A stretch of DNA of 64,000 nt, taken from positions 107,334-171,333 of the forward strand of contig SBHC01000018.1 in NCBI GenBank assembly GCA_006226375.1, written 5' to 3'. Shown here in pieces: positions 17,345 through 25,262 of this stretch. Positions within the stretch are counted from its first letter, which is position 1. Every line of letters starts with the position of its first letter. The position numbers and the translations under genes were made by a program. The notes under the pieces are model-generated. The model was given only the letters and a program-made list of their open reading frames with translations. It ran no database searches and was not told the DNA's origin. Source of the stretch: Deltaproteobacteria bacterium. Lineage in GTDB: Bacteria; Myxococcota_C; UBA6777.

Positions 17345-18712
17345 TTAGGAAGCTGTTGAGCGTTGGTACCAAGCGTAGACAGGGACGCCAAGGAGAGTGA
17401 TAGCCACACCCCAAAGCACTTCGTAGGTGGACTGGATACACAAACCAACCAGAACCGCTGTGTTGAAGGCTACGAAGATGCCAGGCACCCAGGGGTAGCC
17501 CCAGGTTTTGTAGGGACGGGGTGTGTCAGGCTGGCGAACACGAAGAACAAAGAGCGCAAGGACCGTGAGGCTGGAGAAAGCCATCATCACACCCGCTGTG
17601 TATTTGACAAGCTGGTCGAAGCGGCCGGATAAAACAAGGATACAGGCCAAGCCTCCTTGCAGCCAGAGCGCGGCTGTTGGTGTTTGAAAGCGCGGGTGAC
17701 GATGCTGCAACGAAGGCAAAGCCACGCCGTTTTGGGACATGGCCTCGCTGATGCGGGCTCCCACCATCACAGTGGCGTTCAGGCTTCCCAAGACAGCCAG
17801 GGCAATCACCAACGTAAGCAAGTGTCCTGCCGATGAGCCAAACAGACGCTGGATGGCGAAGATGTACACTGTAGGTCTCGCGTTGGGCATGGACGCCGCG
17901 GGGACGCCCTGCAAAAACACCCAGCTGATAAGCAGGTACACAGCCACAGCGAGCAAGGTTCCCAGGGTGAGAGACAGCGGGATGTTGCGTCCGGGCTGGT
18001 CGATCTCACTGCCAATGTAGGTGGTCGCGTTCCAGCCTGCGAATGCAAAGAAAATCAGCGCAATGGCAGGCCACAATCCAGCCCAAGGTGAGAGGTCTTG
18101 GGTGGCTACTGCTGCTGGGAGGGGGCTTGTTGGGCTTACAAAGAAGACCGCAACACCTGCCGCAAGCATCAAGAGAATCGGGAGAATCGTAACCGTGGCT
18201 TGCAGCCAACCTGCGACTTTCAATCCAATGTGGTTGATCACCGTGAGGAGAAGAATGACGCCTATCGCCAGAAGCTGGGCTCCTGTGACTTTGTAGGTCC
18301 AACTTCCCCATGCAAACGACCACAGAGGCTTTTGCACCCAACCGCCGAAAACAACAGGTCCCTGGTAGAAACAAAGACCCACCGCCATCGCTGCGATGGA
18401 GCCTGGGAAGGTTATCACGACGGAGGTCCAACCGGAGAGGAAGGCCGTGCGAGGCCCCAAAGCTTCACGGATGTACACGTAGTCGCCGCCGGCTTTGGGC
18501 ATCATCGCGCCTAGCTCGCCGTAGCTCAGCGCGCCAAACAAAGCGAGGACGCCGCCGATGGCCCAGGCCGCGAGGAACCAGGAGTTCCAAGGCAAGTGCT
18601 TGGCAACATCCGATTGGGTTAGAAAGATCATCACACCGACGATGTTTCCCAGGACAACAGCGGTGGCAGTTAGCGGTCCAAGTTTCGGAGGCGAAGAGGT
18701 AGAGGTTGCCAT
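17345..18712 (-). CDS. APC-superfamily amino acid permease
   Basis: A 455-residue inner-membrane transporter with about 12 hydrophobic segments. The N-terminal GNIVGVMIFLTQSDVAKH corresponds to the substrate-binding TM1 of the amino acid-polyamine-organocation superfamily, and EAMSQNGVALPSL and RVRQPDTPRPYKTWGYPWVP resemble the later loops of LAT-type members. I chose the ATG at 18712; the longer frame begins with TTG at 18742 and lacks better signals. The substrate is probably an amino acid, but specificity cannot be read from the sequence. It lies 61 bp downstream of the histidine kinase gene and could be read through from that operon. Confidence 0.9.
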   Translation of the reverse strand: MATSTSSPPKLGPLTATAVVLGNIVGVMIFLTQSDVAKHLPWNSWFLAAWAIGGVLALFGALSYGELGAMMPKAGGDYVYIREALGPRTAFLSGWTSVVITFPGSIAAMAVGLCFYQGPVVFGGWVQKPLWSFAWGSWTYKVTGAQLLAIGVILLLTVINHIGLKVAGWLQATVTILPILLMLAAGVAVFFVSPTSPLPAAVATQDLSPWAGLWPAIALIFFAFAGWNATTYIGSEIDQPGRNIPLSLTLGTLLAVAVYLLISWVFLQGVPAASMPNARPTVYIFAIQRLFGSSAGHLLTLVIALAVLGSLNATVMVGARISEAMSQNGVALPSLQHRHPRFQTPTAALWLQGGLACILVLSGRFDQLVKYTAGVMMAFSSLTVLALFVLRVRQPDTPRPYKTWGYPWVPGIFVAFNTAVLVGLCIQSTYEVLWGVAITLLGVPVYAWYQRSTAS

Positions 18713-18773
18713 GGTATTGAACTTTCGTTGGGGAAGAGCCAAAACAAGTCAGGAGGTTTTGTGTACAAGGGGC

Positions 18774-20153
18774 TCAAGAGCATTGGTGAGACGTCTGTTG
18801 GCCTTGTAGAGTGACACAAAGTCCCTTTGGCTCGACAGTAGAGAACTGGAGCGAGAGTTCCAGAATTTCGCAGATCTCGTGTGTGATTGCAAGCCCAAGT
18901 CCTTGCCCTGTGCTGTCACGTTGACGGGCTTCGTTGGAGCGGTACATCCGGCCTTGCAGCCGGGGAATCTCGGAAGGGGGGACTCCTGGACCGTCGTCCA
19001 TCACTTGGAGAGTAAACGAATCTCCAGCGACCTCAAGGAGAATCACAACGTGTCCTCCTTTGTTGCCGTAGCGAACGGCGTTATGGACAAGGTTGCTGAG
19101 CATTCTCTCGTAGAGAGTCTCTTGCCCAGGCACACACACCGGTCCATCCGGGCAGGCGTAGTCAAGAGAGACTCCTTTGTCACGAGCGAGCAAGCGAAGG
19201 CGTCCTGCCACACGTTCCACCACAAGGCGGAGGTCAAGCGGGGGCCTATCTTCGGCTGGAATCAAACCTTCTTGGAGGCGAGTGGCCAGGCTTAAGTTGT
19301 TGGTCAAGTGCTCCAGATACACGGTGTCGGCTAGGGCGATCGAAAGCTCCTCTTGAGGGCTCTCCTTCTGACGCTGCATCAGCCGCTCTAGCGCCAATTG
19401 GAGGGAGGCTATGGGAGTCCGAAGGTCATGCGCTACGTCTGCGAGGTGCTGCGACAGAGCCTGGTTTTTGGCAGCGAGGCGTTGCTTGTCCAACATAATC
19501 TGTTGGTTGGCCAACTGGAGACCTTCTTCAATCATACGAAGGTCGTCCCGCTGTACACTTGTGGTTTGGAACAATGACTCTTTTTGGCCGACATTGCGGG
19601 CAATCTGAGCCAACGCTTCTATCCGCAAGAGCATCGGCTTTACGATGCCGTAGTACGCCATTGTCAGGCACATCGAGAGCCCTAGAACAAAGACCAGGAA
19701 GAGCGCTCCCATACGTCGGAACCGGGTGAACGGAGACACTCGCCACTGGACGAACAAGAGGCTGCAAGGCCCTTTCTCTGCCAGCTTCACCATGAGGATG
19801 CCGCCGCCACGAATGAGCGGAAAGCGGGAGTGGGTGTGCCAGGCTCCCTGGCGAATCTTTTCCACCAACGTTTTCGGTATCGCGGGGGCGGATGGGTTCA
19901 TGGAGTGGAGGGTGCGCAGGTCGTAGGTGTAGAGCTTGGAGCCATTGTTGGTGGTCATGCCCCAGATCTTGGGGTTGTAGCGGCAGCCCAGGCCGGCTTT
20001 GGAGCCCATCCCTGAAGCTGTGAGCTCTGTGACGATGTCAGCGGTTTGATTAACGACGCCGTTTACCATCAACCCAAGCATGAAGATCACGGAGATGCCT
20101 GTGCTGAGAACAGCAATCAAAACAAGGCGTCGGGTGTAGAGGGTGTTCTTCAT
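18774..20153 (-). CDS. Membrane sensor histidine kinase
   Basis: A 459-residue HisKA-type kinase. TM1 (about residues 10-32) and TM2 (about 148-170) bracket a periplasmic sensor region of about 115 residues that contains two cysteines and shows no recognisable domain. A HAMP-like and coiled linker follows. The H-box is ADVAHDLRTPIASL, the N-box region is LSNLVHNAVRYGN, and the G-boxes are DDGPGVPP and GQGLGLAI. The gene begins 9 bp after the response regulator stop with no obvious ribosome-binding site, so translation is probably coupled. Because the large Stig1-repeat lipoprotein appears to be the first gene of this operon, the kinase may sense that protein or its ligand; this is an inference. 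Confidence 0.92.
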   Translation of the reverse strand: MKNTLYTRRLVLIAVLSTGISVIFMLGLMVNGVVNQTADIVTELTASGMGSKAGLGCRYNPKIWGMTTNNGSKLYTYDLRTLHSMNPSAPAIPKTLVEKIRQGAWHTHSRFPLIRGGGILMVKLAEKGPCSLLFVQWRVSPFTRFRRMGALFLVFVLGLSMCLTMAYYGIVKPMLLRIEALAQIARNVGQKESLFQTTSVQRDDLRMIEEGLQLANQQIMLDKQRLAAKNQALSQHLADVAHDLRTPIASLQLALERLMQRQKESPQEELSIALADTVYLEHLTNNLSLATRLQEGLIPAEDRPPLDLRLVVERVAGRLRLLARDKGVSLDYACPDGPVCVPGQETLYERMLSNLVHNAVRYGNKGGHVVILLEVAGDSFTLQVMDDGPGVPPSEIPRLQGRMYRSNEARQRDSTGQGLGLAITHEICEILELSLQFSTVEPKGLCVTLQGQQTSHQCS

Positions 20154-20162
20154 GAAGGAGGT

Positions 20163-20861
20163 CTACGATGCGTCGGAGTTTTGGTCCGTGTTGAAACGGT
20201 AGCCAATGCCCCAAACAGTTTCGAGGCAGGCTCCTGCCGTATCTCCAAGCTTGGTACGGAGGCGGGCGATGTAACCGTCAACGGTGCGAGGACTTCGCGA
20301 CTCTCCTACCGTGAGGGCGTGCTCGGCAATTTGAGAACGGGACACCGCGCGACCCTCTCGCTCAAGAAGGTATGCCAACACATTAAACTCGCTTCGCGTG
20401 AGCACGAGAGCCTCGTCGTTGCGGTTAACCTGGCGAGCATCCAGGTTCACGGTGACGCCGCTCCACTCGATGAGGCGTGAGGGTTTCTCTTCTTGCAGAT
20501 GAAGTCGGGCGCGAACCCGAACCAGGAGTTCTTCCATCCAGAAAGGTTTGGGGAGGTAATCCACCGCGCCCAATTCAAAGCAGCGCAATCGATCGGACAA
20601 CTCGGTGCGAGCCGTCAGCACAATGACTGGAACGTTGTAGCGACTGTTCCACTCCTCCAGCAGCTCCTCGCCCGACTTGCCTGGGAGCATCAGGTCCAGG
20701 ATGACGAGGTCAAAGGTCTCTTGCTGCATCCGGCGAGATGCGCTCTCTCCGTCGTTGGCCAGCGCGACCTCAAACGAAGCCTCTCGAAGACCCTGTACGA
20801 GGCTTTGGGCCAGGGTTATGTCGTCTTCCACCACCAGGATTTGGAGAGCTGATTCGCTCAC
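20163..20861 (-). CDS. OmpR/PhoB-type response regulator
   Basis: A 232-residue transcription factor with an N-terminal receiver domain (acidic pair EDD near residue 12, phospho-acceptor Asp in LVILDLMLPGKSG, Thr in VIVLTAR, Lys in DYLPKPFW) and a C-terminal winged helix ending in SPRTVDGYIARLRTKL and GIGYRF. It starts with GTG at 20861, preceded by GGGAGG at ideal spacing that overlaps the end of the upstream lipoprotein gene. Its partner kinase follows 9 bp later. It presumably controls its own operon and other surface genes; no direct target site could be identified. Confidence 0.94.
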   Translation of the reverse strand: MSESALQILVVEDDITLAQSLVQGLREASFEVALANDGESASRRMQQETFDLVILDLMLPGKSGEELLEEWNSRYNVPVIVLTARTELSDRLRCFELGAVDYLPKPFWMEELLVRVRARLHLQEEKPSRLIEWSGVTVNLDARQVNRNDEALVLTRSEFNVLAYLLEREGRAVSRSQIAEHALTVGESRSPRTVDGYIARLRTKLGDTAGACLETVWGIGYRFNTDQNSDAS

Positions 20862-20872
20862 GTCATCCTCCC

Positions 20873-23785
20873 TTATTTGTAGATCATCTCAACACGACCG
20901 ATCTGGCTGTTGATGGACGAGGACAACTGATTGGGGCGCGTGCTGCGAATCGAATTCTGGAACAGCAAGCGAGTGAGCGTAGCAGGCTTTCCTTTGATGT
21001 ACGTCGTGTAGTTACCACCCACTCCGTACGAGTTGGAGATGGTGTTGGAGTTACCGCGAGCGCCCAGAATTCCGATGTACTGGTTCTGTGACACCGAAAT
21101 GTTCACCGTGACAAAGCCTGTCCCTGCAATGTTGGTCTTGTAATAAAGAACCGTAAAGCTTGAAGTGGACTGGTTAAACTCTGGCGGCTTGGCGTTAAAT
21201 CGAACCACGGCAAGGTGCTGCGGTGTTGTACCGACGTCCGTGGGCACACGAAGCTGGACAATCGTAAAGTTGATGGGGGCCTGGAACCAGTAACCTCGGG
21301 TTAGGTTGCTGGTGAAGGTGGCGCTGTAAGCGGGCAACTCCAACTGGGCGGTGCTGGAGCAAGACCCCTGGTTGCAGTTGGGCGTGCTTCCCGAACATTT
21401 CTGTCCGCAACGTCCGCAGTTGTTGGGGTCGCTGCTTACATTGACGCAGGTGTTGGAGCAGTTGGTCTGACCCTGTTGACAAAGGGCCAGGCATTGCTTG
21501 GACACACAAACCTGGTCTTGGCCGCATGCTTTGTTGCAACTTCCACAGTGCGCGGTGCTGGTATTCAGGTCCACACAGGACGCGCCACACAGCGCTTGCG
21601 TCGATTGACACGACAAACTGCAGGTTCCGTTGGAGCAGACTCGTCCGCTGGGACAAACGTTGCCACAGGAGCCACAGTTGCGGTTGTTGGATTGGAGGTC
21701 AACACACTTGCCGCTACAGTTGGTGGTTCCTGCGAGGCATCGCAACACACAGTTGCCGTTGACGCAGGTTTGTCCGCTCTGACAGGCTTTGTTGCAGGCT
21801 CCACAATGTTGGAAGCTGGTCTTGGTGTCGACGCAGGTTCGCAAGCAGGAAGTCAACCCTGACTGACAGGACAAGGAGCACCCTCCGTTGCTGCAAATCT
21901 CACCTGCTTGGCAGGCGTTGTTGCAGGAACCACAGTGGGAGCGGTCGGTTTTCAAGTTCACACAGGAGTTGCCACAGGCTGTCGGCGCGGAGCCCGGACA
22001 GGTGTTGACACAATTGCCTTGCTCGCAGCGTTCACCGCTCTTGCAGGCGTTGCCGCAGGTTCCACAATGAGCCCGGTCTATCTGCATGTTTACGCACTTA
22101 CCGGAGCATTCTGTGAGGTCTGCCGAGCAGACACACTTGGCTTTGGAGCAGAACCGGTCTTTGCCGCAGTTGGTGCCGCACTTGCCGCAGTTCTCGCTGC
22201 TGGTGTTGAGGTTGAAGCAGCCGTTCTGGCATACCGTGGGTGTTGTCTTGGGACACTCCACCTGGCACGTTCCGTTCGAGCAGACTTCGCCCGAACCGCA
22301 GACATTGGCGCACTTGCCACAGTTTCTGCCGTCGGTTTTGAGGTTGACGCAAACGCCGTTGCATTCGGTGGTTCCTGTCGGGCAAAGACATCCGCCTTTT
22401 TGGCAGATCTTGTCGCCGACGCAAGCGCTTCCACAGCCGCCGCAGTTTTGGATGTCGGTTTGCAGGTTCACGCAGCCGCCTTTGCAGATGTTGGGCGTGG
22501 TGGCAGGGCAGGAGATGGAGCAGGTTCCGTTGTCGCAGAGTTCGCCTTTTTTGCAGACCGTGCCGCAGGTTCCACAGTTGGTCCGGTCGGTGCGTCGGTC
22601 CGTACAGACGCCGCTGCAGACGCTTTGTCCTGTGGCGCACTGGCACTTGCCTTGCGTACAGACTTGGCCACCGGTGCAAGCGTTGCCGCATGTGCCACAG
22701 TGAGACTTGCTGGTTTGGGTGTCCACGCAGGAGCTTCCGCAGCTGGTCGGGGTGTCTTTGGGGCAAGAGACCTGGCACTTGCCTTGCGCACAAACTTCTC
22801 CAGAGCCACAGGCTGTGCCACAAGCGCCGCAGTGCTTGCCGCTGGTTTGAAGGTCGACGCACGTGCCGCCACAATCGGTCTCTCCCGCGTTGCATTCGCA
22901 AACGCCAGCTTTGCAGAGTTGGCTGGGGGAGCAGGCTGTGCTGCACTTGCCGCAGTTTTGGCTGTCCGTTTGTAGGTTCACGCAGCCGCCCTGGCAAGCA
23001 TCGGGGGTTCCTTTGGGGCAGGACGCGGTGCACTGACCAGCGTCGCATACTTCGCCATCGGCGCAAGCTTGGTCACATCCACCGCAGTGTTTGCGGTCGG
23101 TTTGGATGTTCACACACTGGCTCCCGCACACTTGTTGACCGGTGGGGCAGGAGAACGCACAGGTTCCAGCTTTGCAGATCTCGCCATCTTTGCAGGCGTT
23201 GCCGCAGGTTCCGCAGTGCTCTCGACTGGTGTTGAGGTTAATGCACGCGCCGTTGCAGTCGCTTTGTCCGGTCGCACACTGCAGTGAACATTTGCCGTCG
23301 GTGCACACTTCTCCTGTCTTGCAGGCGGTGCCACAAGCGCCACAATGTGTGGGGTTGGATTGAAGGTCAAAGCACTTCCCCTCACAGGACTGTTGCCCTT
23401 CGGGGCATTCAGGCGTGCAGGCTCCCTCTTTACAGACTTCACCAGCTTTGCATTCTTTGCCGCAGTCGCCGCAGTTGGTTGTGTCGGTTTGGGTGTCCAC
23501 ACATTTGTTGTTGCAAGCCTTCTGGCTGCCTGGGCATTCCAACAAGCACTTACCGTCTTTGCACGACAAGCCGGTGGGGCAGGCTTGGCCACACGAACCG
23601 CAGTTGGTTGTGTCTGTTTTGAGGTTTTTGCATGTCCCGCCGCAGTTGGTCTCATCCGGAGGACACAAACAAGCGGTAGGTACAGCACCTTCGACGCCAC
23701 AAGGTAGATCTCGGTTGCAACCAACCGTCATCAGTACAAGGCCCCATACGACGAGGGCTATCCAACTGTATCGTGCGATCTTCAC
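20873..23785 (-). CDS. Giant lipoprotein with 18 Stig1-like cysteine-rich repeats
   Basis: A 970-residue predicted lipoprotein. The GTG at 23785 is preceded by AGGAGAAAGATCG, the best ribosome-binding site, and yields a short signal peptide ending in the lipobox LMTVGC; the ATG at 23902 would give a long N-region. I count 18 tandem units of about 41-44 residues with consensus C-x-G-x-C-V-N/D-L-x-T-D-x-x-N/H-C-G-x-C-G-x-A-C-x-x-G-E-x-C, matching the Stig1-like modules common in myxobacteria. The last about 155 residues, after the repeats, form a cysteine-free globular domain of unknown family, rich in Thr/Asn and beta-prone. The gene ends 11 bp before a response regulator, so the three genes look like one operon. 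Confidence 0.88.
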   Translation of the reverse strand: MKIARYSWIALVVWGLVLMTVGCNRDLPCGVEGAVPTACLCPPDETNCGGTCKNLKTDTTNCGSCGQACPTGLSCKDGKCLLECPGSQKACNNKCVDTQTDTTNCGDCGKECKAGEVCKEGACTPECPEGQQSCEGKCFDLQSNPTHCGACGTACKTGEVCTDGKCSLQCATGQSDCNGACINLNTSREHCGTCGNACKDGEICKAGTCAFSCPTGQQVCGSQCVNIQTDRKHCGGCDQACADGEVCDAGQCTASCPKGTPDACQGGCVNLQTDSQNCGKCSTACSPSQLCKAGVCECNAGETDCGGTCVDLQTSGKHCGACGTACGSGEVCAQGKCQVSCPKDTPTSCGSSCVDTQTSKSHCGTCGNACTGGQVCTQGKCQCATGQSVCSGVCTDRRTDRTNCGTCGTVCKKGELCDNGTCSISCPATTPNICKGGCVNLQTDIQNCGGCGSACVGDKICQKGGCLCPTGTTECNGVCVNLKTDGRNCGKCANVCGSGEVCSNGTCQVECPKTTPTVCQNGCFNLNTSSENCGKCGTNCGKDRFCSKAKCVCSADLTECSGKCVNMQIDRAHCGTCGNACKSGERCEQGNCVNTCPGSAPTACGNSCVNLKTDRSHCGSCNNACQAGEICSNGGCSLSCQSGLTSCLRTCVDTKTSFQHCGACNKACQSGQTCVNGNCVLRCLAGTTNCSGKCVDLQSNNRNCGSCGNVCPSGRVCSNGTCSLSCQSTQALCGASCVDLNTSTAHCGSCNKACGQDQVCVSKQCLALCQQGQTNCSNTCVNVSSDPNNCGRCGQKCSGSTPNCNQGSCSSTAQLELPAYSATFTSNLTRGYWFQAPINFTIVQLRVPTDVGTTPQHLAVVRFNAKPPEFNQSTSSFTVLYYKTNIAGTGFVTVNISVSQNQYIGILGARGNSNTISNSYGVGGNYTTYIKGKPATLTRLLFQNSIRSTRPNQLSSSINSQIGRVEMIYK
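20990..23690 (-). repeat. Eighteen tandem coding repeats of about 125-135 bp
   Basis: The repeat array inside the Stig1-like gene consists of degenerate units. The copies differ at many positions, so this is an old array and not a recent expansion. Boundaries are approximate. The long open frames on the opposite strand through this region are by-products of the repetitive composition. Confidence 0.75.
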
Positions 23786-24012
23786 CGATCTTTCTCCTGT
23801 GATCCTTCTACAAACTTTCCAACCATGTTTCCACACAAGTGAAATCATCCGATTCTTCCAGCCAAAAGAGAGGCCTCTTTCTTTCTCAACACAGACCTCC
23901 ACAAAGAGGAGTGGAGTGAGCAGACAATGGTCTCACAAGAAGGGCAGAAATCACAAGCCCATCTCACATCCCCTCGTTTTTCAAGTGTACAAAACGTACA
24001 CGCAAACGATAC

Positions 24013-24044
24013 AAAAAAAGCCCCTTCCTTTGCAAGAAGAGGCT
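24013..24044 (-). terminator. Rho-independent terminator of the RRM protein gene
   Basis: On the minus strand, AGCCTCTTC and GAAGGGGCT pair as a 9-bp stem (one T-G pair) around a short loop and are followed by a run of seven T. It lies about 30 bp after the stop at 24075. This is the clearest intrinsic terminator in the window. Confidence 0.85.
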
Positions 24045-24074
24045 CTTCATACCTGTGCGAGACAGGGGGGAGGC

Positions 24075-24398
24075 TTACCAGCGGTAGTTTCCGCCGCCGC
24101 CGCCACCGCCACGGTGTCCGCCGCCACCGCCACCGCCGCCGCCACGGGGAGCTCGCTCACGCGCTTCGTTGACCGTGATACGACGGCCATCGAAGTCTTG
24201 CCCGTTCAAACCGTCGATAGCGGCTTGAGCGTCTGCGTCATTGACGAAGGTGACGAAGCCAAAACCGCGAGAACGGTTGGTTTCGCGATCGGTGATGATC
24301 TTAACTTCTTCGAGTTCACCGTATTCTGCGAAGCCTTCGTGGAGAGTGCTCTCATCTGTTCCCCAACTCAGACCACCGACGTACAGTTTTTTTGCCAT
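24075..24398 (-). CDS. Glycine-rich RRM RNA-binding protein
   Basis: A 107-residue single-RRM protein of the type common in cyanobacteria and some proteobacteria. RNP2 is KLYVGGLSW (residues 4-12) and RNP1 is RGFGFVTF (about residue 42). Residues about 82-105 are a glycine-rich tail with His, Arg and Asn, ending NYRW. Such proteins bind single-stranded RNA and are often cold- or stress-induced. The ATG at 24398 fits the start of the domain; an upstream ATG at 24461 adds a non-homologous stretch. A perfect hairpin lies in the leader (24422-24446) and a strong terminator follows, so the gene is probably monocistronic. Confidence 0.93.
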   Translation of the reverse strand: MAKKLYVGGLSWGTDESTLHEGFAEYGELEEVKIITDRETNRSRGFGFVTFVNDADAQAAIDGLNGQDFDGRRITVNEARERAPRGGGGGGGGGHRGGGGGGGNYRW

Positions 24399-24421
24399 AA
24401 TGCTACAGAGCTCCATACAAG

Positions 24422-24446
24422 GCATTGGAAAGGCATCGTCCAATGC
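24422..24446 (-). promoter_or_regulatory. Leader hairpin upstream of the RRM gene
   Basis: GCATTGGA (24422-24429) and TCCAATGC (24439-24446) form a perfect 8-bp stem with a 9-base loop, 24-48 nt upstream of the RRM start codon. It could be a binding site for autoregulation or a temperature-sensitive structure; both are inferences. Confidence 0.45.
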
Positions 24447-24678
24447 AGTCTTAGAAAACACAAAGAAACCAATTTTTACGGATGCTACTCAGAGAATCAC
24501 GAGAAAAGGGAGGTTCTTTGCAGCCTTGAAGGCCGACCCAGTATCCAGAGAGAACCAGGCGGTTTTTGATCTCGCAAACAAGGTACATGAACAGAACTTA
24601 GAAATCAATTCCTTTTTTCGTTTTTTACCAAACTGTAACGTTGCGAAAGAGAAGGCAAGAGTTCGTTCTAGAGGTGTG

Positions 24679-25131
24679 TTAACGACCTGCTTTTGCGAGG
24701 GCGTCTTCCATGCTTAAACCGCCGTGCAAAATTCCATAAATCGCGGGCAAATATTGGTCAAATTGAAGGACATTGGCGTACACGGTGTTGCGGGCCAGTT
24801 CAAAGGTGAGCTCGCTGCCTTCCACGTCAATGCTTGTTTTGAAGCGGATCTCCCCGTCATTGAAGTCAAATTCAAAGTTGCCAATCAGCAAGCCGTAGTT
24901 GATGCGGTGAACAAACTCAGCCACATAGCTAGTCATCTCTTCCGTCGCATTCACTGGGACGATGCTATAAAACGCAAACTGCTTTTGCTCCTCGGCCGCG
25001 AACGCGATGCAACTCCAGCGGCCGTTCTGCCCCTGGTACTGGGGCATCAGAGTGTTCTCGATTCGGCCTTCCATCACGGCCCACTCGTCTTCCTCAAAAA
25101 ATGCACACATTGCGTCGTAAATTGCGCCCAT
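24679..25131 (-). CDS. YbjN-like protein
   Basis: A 150-residue cytoplasmic protein. The segment VHRINYGLLIGNFEFDFNDG followed by EIRFKTSIDVEG matches the core of the YbjN family (type III secretion chaperone-like fold). These proteins are thought to act as small chaperone- or sensor-like factors. The ATG at 25131 is preceded by GAGGAGTCAACC. A 131-bp gap with a hairpin separates it from the lipase-like gene upstream. The exact role is unknown. Confidence 0.78.
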   Translation of the reverse strand: MGAIYDAMCAFFEEDEWAVMEGRIENTLMPQYQGQNGRWSCIAFAAEEQKQFAFYSIVPVNATEEMTSYVAEFVHRINYGLLIGNFEFDFNDGEIRFKTSIDVEGSELTFELARNTVYANVLQFDQYLPAIYGILHGGLSMEDALAKAGR

Positions 25132-25207
25132 GGTTGACTCCTCAAATGGCGTTCTCTTGGAATGTGAACCAATATACGTGGAAGCGATGAGAGAGGCAAT
25201 GGTGTCA

Positions 25208-25235
25208 CCGAAGCAGCTTTCCCTTTCTGCTTCGG
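25208..25235 (-). terminator. Hairpin downstream of the lipase-like lipoprotein gene
   Basis: CCGAAGCAG (25208-25216) and CTGCTTCGG (25227-25235) form a perfect 9-bp stem with a 10-base loop, 28 bp after the stop at 25263. There is no T-run on the minus strand, so it is either a weak terminator or an mRNA 3'-end stabiliser. Confidence 0.5.
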
Positions 25236-25262
25236 ACCCAACATCGTTCCTCTAGCCGACGT

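Noticed and set aside
21908..22975. A 355-codon open frame on the plus strand through the Stig1 array, plus several related frames
   Set aside because: These arise from the repetitive composition of the coding repeats on the minus strand. Their proteins are Ala/Val/Gly-rich with no motifs.
20990..23690. The repeat array as a CRISPR
   Set aside because: The units are coding, of about 130 bp, degenerate and without unique spacers. They translate to cysteine modules in one frame.
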